This document shows, one piece after another, positions 16,951-25,161 of a stretch of DNA of 64,000 bases. Below the pieces are notes generated by a model. That model ran no database searches and had not been told where the DNA came from. It worked only from the letters and a program-made list of their open reading frames with translations. The stretch is from NCBI GenBank assembly GCA_965216885.1, contig OZ244209.1:4216001-4280000 (forward strand). Reading direction: 5' to 3'. The position numbers and the translations under genes were made by a program. This stretch comes from CAYNJG01 sp965216885 (lineage in GTDB: Bacteria > Planctomycetota > Planctomycetia > Pirellulales > Pirellulaceae). Numbering within the stretch: position 1 is the first letter of the stretch; every line of letters begins with the position of its first letter.

Positions 16951-18003
16951 TTACAAGTAAAGGCCTTGAGGCTTCTCCATCGCAGAAATCATGTGGTCAA
17001 CGAGCTGTGCACGCCCTTCAAGACCACCACCACGGAGTAACTCTGCAAGGCGGCTACCGAAAGTAAGTGCGGTCATCCCGTACCGCTCTCGGAAGGCTGT
17101 CGTCTCCATCGCAGCACGGTCGCCAACAGAAATCCAGATATAGATAGCGTCCAGGAACTGCCCACGCTGACAATACTCTTCGACCACCGCTGTTAGCAAC
17201 TCGATGTCGGTGCTCTCCTTAACGCCTGTGTCCATTGTTAGCTGTTGGACATTCTGCATGAACGGGTCGCGGTGGAGTGACTCATCGGGTTCCTTGGTCT
17301 TCTGAAGCCAAAGAAGAGCCTTGCGAGTCCAGTCGTTTCTAAACGAGCCTGGCAGAATATGGTCCGCCCAGAAGCAACCGCCGCCGAAAGCCAGCGGGCA
17401 AATCAACGACCTGCGTAGGTGAATGGAGGCATCCGATTGGCGTCTTGTTCGCCGGAGCAAGTAGCCGAGGCCGAAGTGTGCGGCACCGTATTCGGGAAGC
17501 AGTTCAATGGCCCGGCGATAATGCTTTTCTGCAGCAAGGAGCTCATCCTGAACGATGTATTGGTCTGCAACCGCACAGTTGCGAAACGCTGAATTAGGGT
17601 CAAGGCTTAGCAGTTGCTGATGGTCATCGACGGCAACAACATCGGGAACGTCAACCGTCGGCACCGGGATACTTGCTGCAGCGAACGCGGATTCAAACTC
17701 GTACGTCAGCTTCCGTTCTTCGTCCCGTGCAAGTTGGCATCGCCCGGCGGCCGTCAAGTCGCCATGCTCCGGTATCAATGCGTACGCATCATGACTGCTG
17801 TACGCAACTATTGGTGGCATTTCTTCACGCCCGATTGGCCAGTAGAAACCGTGATAGTCCCCGTTTCCCGTGCCTGCAAAGGGGAAGAATCCAACCGGCG
17901 GATAGACAATCGAATAGACAACTGTCTTCACCGGCGTGCCATCCGGGTATTCGCCTCGTTCGGTGTTGAAAAAGTCGTCATCATAGACGGTTGGTAGGTT
18001 CAT
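16951..18003 (-). CDS. SMI1/KNR4 (SUKH)-like protein with TPR region
   Basis: ATG 18003 gives 350 residues; the open frame extends to 18096 but the first part lacks family features. The N-terminal third has a SUKH-like pattern (VVYSIVYPPVGFFPFAGTGNGDYHGFYWPIGREE...PIVAYSSHDAYALIPEHG). A TPR-like helix pair follows (ELLAAEKHYRRAIELLPEYGAAHFGLGYLL) and a helical C-terminus. SUKH proteins often act as immunity proteins to contact-dependent toxins. No toxin gene is adjacent and both flanks are repeat clusters, so the role here is open. Confidence 0.65.
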   Translation of the reverse strand: MNLPTVYDDDFFNTERGEYPDGTPVKTVVYSIVYPPVGFFPFAGTGNGDYHGFYWPIGREEMPPIVAYSSHDAYALIPEHGDLTAAGRCQLARDEERKLTYEFESAFAAASIPVPTVDVPDVVAVDDHQQLLSLDPNSAFRNCAVADQYIVQDELLAAEKHYRRAIELLPEYGAAHFGLGYLLRRTRRQSDASIHLRRSLICPLAFGGGCFWADHILPGSFRNDWTRKALLWLQKTKEPDESLHRDPFMQNVQQLTMDTGVKESTDIELLTAVVEEYCQRGQFLDAIYIWISVGDRAAMETTAFRERYGMTALTFGSRLAELLRGGGLEGRAQLVDHMISAMEKPQGLYL

Positions 18004-18149
18004 ATTGGTCCAGAGTCTTCCAGCGGATGCTTCATCTCGCGGCCTACGAACATGGCAGCTGGACAATTCTAACGCATAGGTGAAGTTGGCGAGCAAGTCG
18101 AGTGGTCGGCACAGCCAACCGAATCCGCAGTTCGTTGGCGAATGCCATT

Positions 18150-18480
18150 AGGATTTTTCGTCCGAAGCAGCGTGCAAGTTAGGCTCAGAGGTGTCCGACC
18201 GCAGATGGCACCGACCGCAATTCGGCAAATTCACACGAGACAGCGGCCACATCAACCGCCGAGCTTAGCTCGGCGACGCCAACCTCTGCGGTATGGTAGA
18301 CCGCTGTTTTTCTGGTGAAATCGTCCGAGACAGAAGCGTGTCAAACCTCTGACTCGTAGCAACTTCCACTAACTGCAGAGGATGCCAACACCGCCGAGCT
18401 TGCGAAAATGCGCAGCAGCCCGAAGCTATGTACTCTTCTGCAGATTCGGGGTATAGCTACGAAAAATCGGGCTGTCGGAC
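18150..18480. repeat. Mosaic repeat cluster 11 with exact 100-bp unit (18248-18347)
   Basis: The 100-bp unit is identical to 16753-16852. It runs into the block CAGAGGATGCCAACACCGCCGAGCTTGCG (18372), shared with 13570. TGTACTCTTCTGCAGATTCGGGGTA follows at 18429, shared with 19063. The order of modules shows that clusters are built by reassorting the same pieces. The gap 18004-18597 holds no gene. Confidence 0.9.
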
Positions 18481-18597
18481 CACCAGCTCGTAGCTCGGGA
18501 CTCTATCCTCTGTGGTCGGTTTACCCGAAACTAAAAAACGATTCCTTCCTACGACGAAGGGATTACACGGTGTGGGAATGCTACTACAATCCCCCGC

Positions 18598-18963
18598 ATG
18601 TCCAGTCAGTCGAACCCGTATAAGCCATCAGTACTTGACGAGACTCCCCAAATTGAATTGGGGGTAATACCGAAGTGCGTAAGGCTCGCGTCCCTGTTCC
18701 TTGGATGGCTGTTTCTCCTACTAGGGGGAACTGCTGTCTCAATCATTTTGTATGCGTTGGTGTCCCTGCAACACTTGGAAAGGGAAGATGTGCAATATGG
18801 TGCGTGTGGTGGTGTATTGCTCTTGTCGGCGGGGAGCTTGTTCATCCTGACAGCACGGAGCGTTCGAAAAAGAAGGTTTCGCAACGCTGCCATCCTCTTT
18901 ATTGCCTCTTGGATTTGGATACTGTTTGCTGTGCCTTGGTTGCTAACAAGTATGTCGAGTTAG
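18598..18963 (+). CDS. Small membrane protein, planctomycete type
   Basis: The 121-residue product starts SSQSNPYKPS, a common opening of small planctomycete membrane proteins. About three helices follow: LASLFLGWLFLLLGGTAVSIILYAL, YGACGGVLLLSAGSLFIL and AILFIASWIWILFAVPWLL. No enzymatic motif is seen. It stands alone between repeat clusters. Confidence 0.65.
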   Translation: MSSQSNPYKPSVLDETPQIELGVIPKCVRLASLFLGWLFLLLGGTAVSIILYALVSLQHLEREDVQYGACGGVLLLSAGSLFILTARSVRKRRFRNAAILFIASWIWILFAVPWLLTSMSS

Positions 18964-19059
18964 TGATCTTGCACTAGCTGGCGGTCGCAGCTTGAAGATG
19001 TTGTATATGGTTTGGCTGGTTCTGAAAAATGTGATTCCGAGAGCAGCGAATTGGAGAAG

Positions 19060-19130
19060 TTGTGTACTCTTCTGCAGATTCGGGGTAAAGCTGCGACACA
19101 TCGGGTTGTCAACCCGATGTGTCGAACAGC
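19060..19130. repeat. Repeat block with perfect 14-bp hairpin (19094-19124)
   Basis: TGTACTCTTCTGCAGATTCGGGGTA at 19063 repeats 18429. It is followed by arms CGACACATCGGGTT (19094-19107) and AACCCGATGTGTCG (19111-19124), a perfect 14-bp stem with a 3-nt loop. The related copy at 18455 keeps only part of the left arm. The gap 18964-19278 holds nothing else recognisable. Confidence 0.8.
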
Positions 19131-19278
19131 GAATTCAAACTCGCATCGGTGTGCTATGAACACGCACACCGATGCAAGTTGCGCGGCTAACCTTTGGGAT
19201 TGGCTGTACATCGTAAAGCGGACAAGAATCTCACGTGCTGGACGAATACCCAACCGAATCCCGTAAAAACACGTGGGT

Positions 19279-21951
19279 ATGTCAACGATGAAACGAAGCC
19301 AACTAGTCGTTCAGTTTCCAAGTTGTATCGACTTTTCGGCAGACATCGTGGGCGAAAAAGCTCATTCTCTCTTTGCAATGGTAAACGCGGGCTTCCCCGT
19401 TCCACATGGAGCGGTCCTCACTGCGAACTTCTTTGAGCCGTGGTTCGACAAAGTCCGAAGATTGCCTACCTGGGAAGCACTAGCCCAGGCAAAGACAGAA
19501 CGCTGGCCTGAACTCTGCGAAGTTCTTCAGAAACACGGAGTCACGTTGCCGTTTTCGGATTTGCAACGTTCCGCCCTGATTGAGCTGCGTCAGGCACTGA
19601 ACAATCTGGACCCGTATTCGACGGTAGCGGTGCGTTCATCGTCTCCAGATGAAGACTTGGCGTCCGCATCGTTCGCTGGTCTATACGAGTCAGTCTTAGG
19701 TGTCAGCATCGACGAGTTAGACGACGCGGTTAGGCGGTGTTTTGTCTCGAGTCTCGCCGAACGCGTGCTCACATACAAAAAGACAAACGGCATGGACTTT
19801 CTTTCGCCAGCGATTGCCGTCATCGTGCAGCAACAAGTGAATAGCGAAATCGCTGGCGTTGGATTCTCACTGAACCCAATCACCAATGACTACGATGAAA
19901 TTGCGATAGATGCAAACTGGGGATTGGGAGTATCTGTTGTTAGTGGGAGTGTCGCACCCGACCATTTTGTAGTAAACAAAATCAGCCACGAGGTCGTTGA
20001 AAAGCGGCTCGGTGGAAAGGCGACTTCTATATGGTTGGCAGCCGGTGGCGGAACTAGAACGCAAACCGATTGTCGTTCGGCTGAGTGGACGCTCAGTGCA
20101 CTGCAGCTTCGAGGACTCACGGGATTGATTAGCCGAGTCGAGTTACTGTACGGGAAGCCGATGGACGTCGAGTGGGCATTCGCAGAGGGCCAGTACTTCA
20201 TCCTGCAGGCTCGTCCCATTACGCGATACGTGCCTTTGGCGTCGAGCATGTTGACCAAAGCCGGAGAACGAAGAAGACTCTATGGTGATGCAGCCCTATC
20301 CAAGGGGATGACTACCAATGCCCCCATATCCCCGCTGGAGTGCGACTGGGGAACCGCCTTCCTTGGCTCCGTAATGAGAGATTCTTGCGGGATTGAGCCG
20401 ACCCCCAAGGACGGACTTGTGTTTTACGCGGGCAACAGGCTCTACATGAATTTTTCGAATCTGTTCTGGTTCAGTTCTCCAGCGAAGATGGCGAAGGCAA
20501 CGGAACCCAACGACCCAGTCATGGCGAGAATCCTCGAAGGAGTCGACGCGACAAAGTATCGCGCTGCTCGACGACCAGGCTGGATAAGCCTTCGCATGCT
20601 TTGGTGTATTGTTAAATTGCTTTGGTGGCTGAATCGGCCGTTTTGGAACGTACTGTGGATATTCGTTGCTCCGCATAAAGCTCACCGAAGCTATCGACGC
20701 AATGCCGCAGAGTACGAACTTGAACTGCGAGACAATGCAGACTTTGGCCTCACTTTGTCAGCCTTTCGAGAGACCTACGGTACGCTAATGTGGCGACGAG
20801 GATTCATGCATTCGATGCCCGCACTCGGGGCGTCGCTCATGGCAATTGCGATGGCAAAGCTTTTGGCAGGTAAAAAACATGAGAACAAGGAACTAGCACA
20901 AGCGTTTGAAGTCGGTTCGTCCGACAATGTCGTTGTCCAAATGGGAATCGCGATGAATCGGCTGGCCCACCAGTTGAACGCATCGGATTTTCTGGATGTC
21001 GATTTGTTGGCTGAAAGAATCCAAGACCGTGAAATGCCGAGCGAGTTCCTCTCTGCGTGGGATGATTTCAACTCCACCTATGGGTGGCGTGGCCCTTTGG
21101 AGATGGATGTTGCAAGTCCTCGTTATGCGGACCGCCCGCAGTTGGCACTTCGACAGATGTCAATGATGGACTGTGGTGAAGCTGGATTCAAACCCGAGAA
21201 AGCTCACAAACAGCTGGTCGCTGAACGACAGCGTGCCGGCAAAACATTGATGGCACGGTTTGGTTGGCTACGAAAGAGCCTTCTGAATCGTACAACGGTA
21301 GTCATTGAGCTGTTCGGAGGCTCAAGAGACATGCCAAAACACCAGATGGTTTTGTTTGGATACGCGGTTCGCCGAAAAGCCTTGATGGAAGGCGAACGGC
21401 TTGTACAAGAAGGTCGTCTCGATTCGGAGAACGACATTTTCAACCTTACTGCAGCTGACGTCGATGCGGCTGACGTCGACCCTTCGTTGGACCTTCGACA
21501 ACGCGGCAACGACCGAACTGACTTTTCCCGAGGGCTGGTGAGCCACGTTTCGGAATTTCCCCAAGTGATTGACTCACGAGGGCGGATTCTTCGTCCTCCA
21601 CCGACGGATGAGAAGCCGGGACAACTTTCTGGGTTGGCCGTATCTCCAGGAGTCGTCCGCGGCCCGGTTAAAATCCTGCGAAACCCTCATGACCAACCAA
21701 TTTGCAAGGGGGATGTCTTGGTTGCGTATACGACGGACCCAGGTTGGACTCCTCTGTTTGTAAATGCCTCGGCTATAGTTCTCGAAATCGGCGGTATATT
21801 GCAGCATGGAGCAGTCGTGGCGAGGGAATTCGGAAAGCCGTGTGTTTCGGGCGTCGACCGGGCAGTCTCACGCCTGAAAGACGGGCAGCTCGTCGAGGTG
21901 AATGGTGATGAAGGCGTAATCCGAATTCTTCATTCCCAAGCCGACATGTAA
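19279..21951 (+). CDS. PEP-utilizing phosphotransferase, rifampicin phosphotransferase-like
   Basis: The product has 890 residues from ATG 19279 (a GTG lies two codons upstream). The N-terminal ATP-grasp/PPDK_N domain shows EKAHSLFAMVNAGFPVPHGA, AVRSSSPDEDLASASFAGLYES and the metal-binding end DVEWAFAEGQYFILQARPIT (about 300-320). The C-terminal swivelling histidine domain has GGILQHGAVVAREFGKP, with the phosphoryl-carrier His near residue 843. This three-part layout (ATP-binding, substrate, His domain) matches rifampicin phosphotransferase and differs from PEP synthase by its middle region and HGA motif. The true substrate may be an endogenous metabolite. It is monocistronic. Confidence 0.75.
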   Translation: MSTMKRSQLVVQFPSCIDFSADIVGEKAHSLFAMVNAGFPVPHGAVLTANFFEPWFDKVRRLPTWEALAQAKTERWPELCEVLQKHGVTLPFSDLQRSALIELRQALNNLDPYSTVAVRSSSPDEDLASASFAGLYESVLGVSIDELDDAVRRCFVSSLAERVLTYKKTNGMDFLSPAIAVIVQQQVNSEIAGVGFSLNPITNDYDEIAIDANWGLGVSVVSGSVAPDHFVVNKISHEVVEKRLGGKATSIWLAAGGGTRTQTDCRSAEWTLSALQLRGLTGLISRVELLYGKPMDVEWAFAEGQYFILQARPITRYVPLASSMLTKAGERRRLYGDAALSKGMTTNAPISPLECDWGTAFLGSVMRDSCGIEPTPKDGLVFYAGNRLYMNFSNLFWFSSPAKMAKATEPNDPVMARILEGVDATKYRAARRPGWISLRMLWCIVKLLWWLNRPFWNVLWIFVAPHKAHRSYRRNAAEYELELRDNADFGLTLSAFRETYGTLMWRRGFMHSMPALGASLMAIAMAKLLAGKKHENKELAQAFEVGSSDNVVVQMGIAMNRLAHQLNASDFLDVDLLAERIQDREMPSEFLSAWDDFNSTYGWRGPLEMDVASPRYADRPQLALRQMSMMDCGEAGFKPEKAHKQLVAERQRAGKTLMARFGWLRKSLLNRTTVVIELFGGSRDMPKHQMVLFGYAVRRKALMEGERLVQEGRLDSENDIFNLTAADVDAADVDPSLDLRQRGNDRTDFSRGLVSHVSEFPQVIDSRGRILRPPPTDEKPGQLSGLAVSPGVVRGPVKILRNPHDQPICKGDVLVAYTTDPGWTPLFVNASAIVLEIGGILQHGAVVAREFGKPCVSGVDRAVSRLKDGQLVEVNGDEGVIRILHSQADM

Positions 21952-22873
21952 CTTCCGCGACCTGGACCTAATCGCTCGCAAACTCGGTCGTGATCCGGCC
22001 CGTCTGGCTGAAAGTTCCAAACTTCGGGCACGTCGCGAACGGTGTGCATCAGTTGGCGATGGAGCTGGGTGAGGTGCCTGACGGCTGACGTTTTGCGGTG
22101 AACACTTTGGGGCCAGAAGGCCGGGTGTATACACCTTCTCCGTGGATTTCCATGGGTTTTATTGGGGGTGTATCGGGTAGGCGAAATGAGCCTGAAACCG
22201 CTGAAAAAGCAGGCTTAAACGCGTTTCTGACACTGCGGTGAAATTCGCATTTGAAATCCGCGGCCGCCACCAGGCAAGCAGGCACTTCCGGCTGAATTGG
22301 TCAAGCGAAGTACTTGGCATCTGTGAACAGAAAGCTCGTACATGACGGTAGGCTTCGCCCCCTCGGCAAATCTTGACGCAATCGAGCACTCGCCAGACGC
22401 ACGGTTCATGTGACACGCGCGCCATCATCTTGAAAACGCGTTGGCTCGATACGCCTATTCTACACCGATTCTTTTCACGCTGCACATGGCTGTTTTGTTC
22501 GGCACCGATGGTTTGCGTTTCGTTGTTCAGTTGCCACACGCAGCAACCTTCCTGTAAGACGCGACGCAGACCGCCATGGTTTTGCCAGCGTGAGGATACG
22601 GCCCTCCTGCGAAACCGGTCTGCCGTACTTCATCTCACATTGCCAGTGCGTTCCCCGCACTGGGGAATGTCGCGTTCTACGAATCAAGGGTTATCAGTCA
22701 TTCACCGACACGCCCAACGCTTCCCCGCGCCGGGACGTATCTTTCAAGGTTGCAACTCAATCAGGCAGATTCGACGACGCTCGCCAACAACCGTCCTGCC
22801 AATGCTTGCCGAATGGGCGACCTACGCCTCTGGCCGGCACAATCGACCCTGGCCGATAAAGGAACTCAATTTC
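21952..22873. other. Long gap without recognisable gene
   Basis: More than 900 bp lie between the phosphotransferase and the next gene. Short open frames occur on both strands but none has a signal peptide, domain motif or convincing ribosome-binding site. None of the mosaic repeats of the first 19 kb is present. An untranslated RNA or decayed gene cannot be excluded. Confidence 0.5.
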
Positions 22874-23767
22874 GTGACCAATCTTCGCCAGTTCGCGCTG
22901 AAAAACAATCACGTTGTGATCGTCGTTGCCCTGACCGCGATTGCCTACGGCGCCGCCTCGACAGCTCACGGTAAAGATCCGGCGACTCACTGGAATGTGC
23001 CGCCGGTCAAATACAACCCGGATTACCCAGGGGCCGGCAGGACAGGAACCGCCAACTACAACAAACTGCAACGGCCTACGGGTAAGCAGCGAATCAACAG
23101 GACGCAACTGTACGACAACCAGGGCAATGTGCTGGGCATCGCCAAAGCGGGATTGATCGGCTACTACGGTCGCCGACGCTACGGCGGAATCAACGCGGGG
23201 GCGACAACGAAAGTCAAAATCGATGGTAAGGATCGCGTTGTCACCTTCATTGCGGCGGCTCCGACGGTAGGCGGTGGCTCACAATCCGGCTACGTCATCC
23301 ACTGGGAACTTTCCGGAGCAAAACGAATCCTGCAACTGCAGCAGCAAGTCATCGCAAGAATGCGCAGTCTCTATCCGACCAACGACGGGCGGAGCTACAC
23401 GAAAATGATCGTCAACGACAACACGTTGCCTTTCGAGCATGCGGAGTACTACGTTGACCCCGGTCGAGATTCTTCCTACACCGCCGGAAAAGCCAAGTAC
23501 TACTACACGCGTGATGGTGTACTGGATGGACTCATCAACATCCCTGAAACCGGCAAACAGCGATTCGGTGTGTCGTGCGATCAGGCCCCGATCGGCGAGA
23601 CGTTCTGGATGGACGACAACATTGAAGAGGCGGTCGTTGCCTACTACGCGCCCAGTTCAGAAGTCGTCGCCGGGCGTTTCCGCCTGGTGTACGGTTACTT
23701 CATAACCAGCGCCGGAGCGAAGCGATTCTGCTGGACGAACCGGGAATGCCTGAACGTAGGCGAGTGA
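22874..23767 (+). CDS. Secreted hypothetical protein
   Basis: GTG 22874 is chosen because AAAGGA lies upstream and a signal peptide begins there (NNHVVIVVALTAIAYGAASTAHG). A longer frame from 22373 has no such support. The mature region of about 270 residues is Tyr/Gly-rich with beta-type segments (GLIGYYGRRRYGGINAG, KAKYYYTRDGVLDGL) and a C-terminal Cys pair near FCWTNREC. No family is recognised. A 15-bp imperfect hairpin lies 60 bp downstream. Confidence 0.65.
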   Translation: MTNLRQFALKNNHVVIVVALTAIAYGAASTAHGKDPATHWNVPPVKYNPDYPGAGRTGTANYNKLQRPTGKQRINRTQLYDNQGNVLGIAKAGLIGYYGRRRYGGINAGATTKVKIDGKDRVVTFIAAAPTVGGGSQSGYVIHWELSGAKRILQLQQQVIARMRSLYPTNDGRSYTKMIVNDNTLPFEHAEYYVDPGRDSSYTAGKAKYYYTRDGVLDGLINIPETGKQRFGVSCDQAPIGETFWMDDNIEEAVVAYYAPSSEVVAGRFRLVYGYFITSAGAKRFCWTNRECLNVGE

Positions 23768-23826
23768 CCGGTTTTGCCGCCCGGCGAAAACGAAAGCCGA
23801 ATCCGAGCCTTGATGGATCACGACAC

Positions 23827-23868
23827 GATGTTCACGCCCGGCAGTTCAATCGCCCGGGAGTGAACATC
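23827..23868. terminator. Stem-loop downstream of the secreted protein gene
   Basis: Arms GATGTTCAC (23827-23835) and GTGAACATC (23860-23868) continue after one mismatch as CCCGG (23837-23841) and CCGGG (23854-23858) around a 12-nt loop. There is no T-run, so a Rho-independent terminator is only possible. From here to 24306 I see no gene I can support; a 136-residue frame on the minus strand lacks any start or domain evidence. Confidence 0.35.
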
Positions 23869-24306
23869 GCCCGGGAGCTTGGTGCTCGCCAGCGTAACCA
23901 TGCTGCCGAGATGGCGGAAAAGTAAGACGCCGAACGCGAGCGAATGAGTCAATTCGGATGGATAGACCTCTTCAGCGAAGACGGAGTGATTGCAGGCAAC
24001 CAAAATCGCCAGTTGGACTTTCGTTGAAACCTGCCGCCTGATCCGCCAGGAGTCGCATCTGCCAAAGTTCATTTGCTCTGACGACTGGCCGCCCCAAGAC
24101 CGTCGCCAAAAGAACGACTCAACAGCGTGGCTAACTTGCTCAAGAGTCTTGGCGTCCGCCGCCCAGACGGGTAGTTCGAAATCTACCCTGCCCAACCACA
24201 CCCTCGAATGGGCACATGAACACCCCATCGAATGTGGGTTCAGTCTCGCAGGTCCCGTCTCTAAGGTTGACCAGAAGACTTCAGTACCAGTTCAAAAGGG
24301 CCCTCT

Positions 24307-25077
24307 ATGACTAACCTACTCGCAACCACGAATCGCTTACTACTCGGTGCGATCCTGCTTGGAACTTTCGTCAGCCCTGCAAGATCGGAAATCAACAATT
24401 CCACGACCATGCAGGACAATTTCAATGACAACAACATCGACCCTTTCGAAATCTGCACGACCATTGCGCCGAATACGCTGGCTGCCTTCAACAGTAGGCT
24501 CAAGTGCGTCTGGCACGAATCCAGAGACAATGGCACAAGAATGACCAGCGGTGCCGAAGCTTGTGCCGATCTCCCCATTACAAAGAAGGGGCGTTTTAAA
24601 TTCACTTACGCCCTACCTCCAGTTGGGAACGGACGGAACGGTTATCCCCGCTACCCGAACAACAAGGAAGCCGCGATCGCACAGATATTCCAAAGAGGCC
24701 ACTGCGGGTCCTGGGCGGCCATGGTAATCATCCAAAACAACCAGTTGCTGCTCCGCTATCGCGGGCATTGCGGCGCCCCCATGAACGTCTTGCTGGACGC
24801 GAACATCGAACGCAGCGTTCCACACACCGTCAACATCATTTTTACGGCATCTAACAGCTACAACGGATCGGTGAAGGTCAAACTGAACGGCGACGTGGTT
24901 CTGAACGAAAAAGGTATTAACTTCGGCTTCGGCACGTGGAATAGCGATGACGAACAAATCGGTGATTCGATGCTCGTGGGAAAATTCGGGCAGTATGCTT
25001 TCGACAGTGCCAACTACAGCGACAACGAAATTCGTACGGTGTACTTCGAAAGTGTACTTTGGAAGAAACTTCAGTAA
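24307..25077 (+). CDS. Secreted protein, possible jelly-roll lyase-like fold
   Basis: The 256-residue product is preceded by AAAAGGG and starts with a signal peptide (RLLLGAILLGTFVSPARS). The mature part contains NNIDPFEICTTIAP, KCVWHESRDNGTR, FKFTYALP and AIAQIFQRGHCGSWAAMVIIQ. DSMLVGKFGQYAF follows near the end. This pattern (a basic strand, then a Q-x-F/H strand, then a final G-Y/F-Q/K-Y strand) recalls concanavalin-type polysaccharide lyases such as heparin lyase I-like proteins. I cannot identify catalytic residues with confidence. Confidence 0.6.
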   Translation: MTNLLATTNRLLLGAILLGTFVSPARSEINNSTTMQDNFNDNNIDPFEICTTIAPNTLAAFNSRLKCVWHESRDNGTRMTSGAEACADLPITKKGRFKFTYALPPVGNGRNGYPRYPNNKEAAIAQIFQRGHCGSWAAMVIIQNNQLLLRYRGHCGAPMNVLLDANIERSVPHTVNIIFTASNSYNGSVKVKLNGDVVLNEKGINFGFGTWNSDDEQIGDSMLVGKFGQYAFDSANYSDNEIRTVYFESVLWKKLQ

Positions 25078-25161
25078 CTCAGCCGGACCTTTATTATAGG
25101 TTGTCGACGACGCGGATGCTTACCCAAAGCCATTCGAGGCAAAAAGGTTGGCAACCCCCGT

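Noticed and set aside
22159..22539. 126-codon minus-strand frame in the 900-bp gap
   Set aside because: No start-site support, domain or secondary-structure pattern; composition looks non-coding.
22373..22873. N-terminal extension of the secreted protein at 22874
   Set aside because: The signal peptide and AAAGGA lie at the GTG 22874; the extension is rich in Cys, Arg and His without any pattern.
23818..24228. 136-codon minus-strand frame
   Set aside because: No ribosome-binding site or recognisable domain, and it spans a strong stem-loop.
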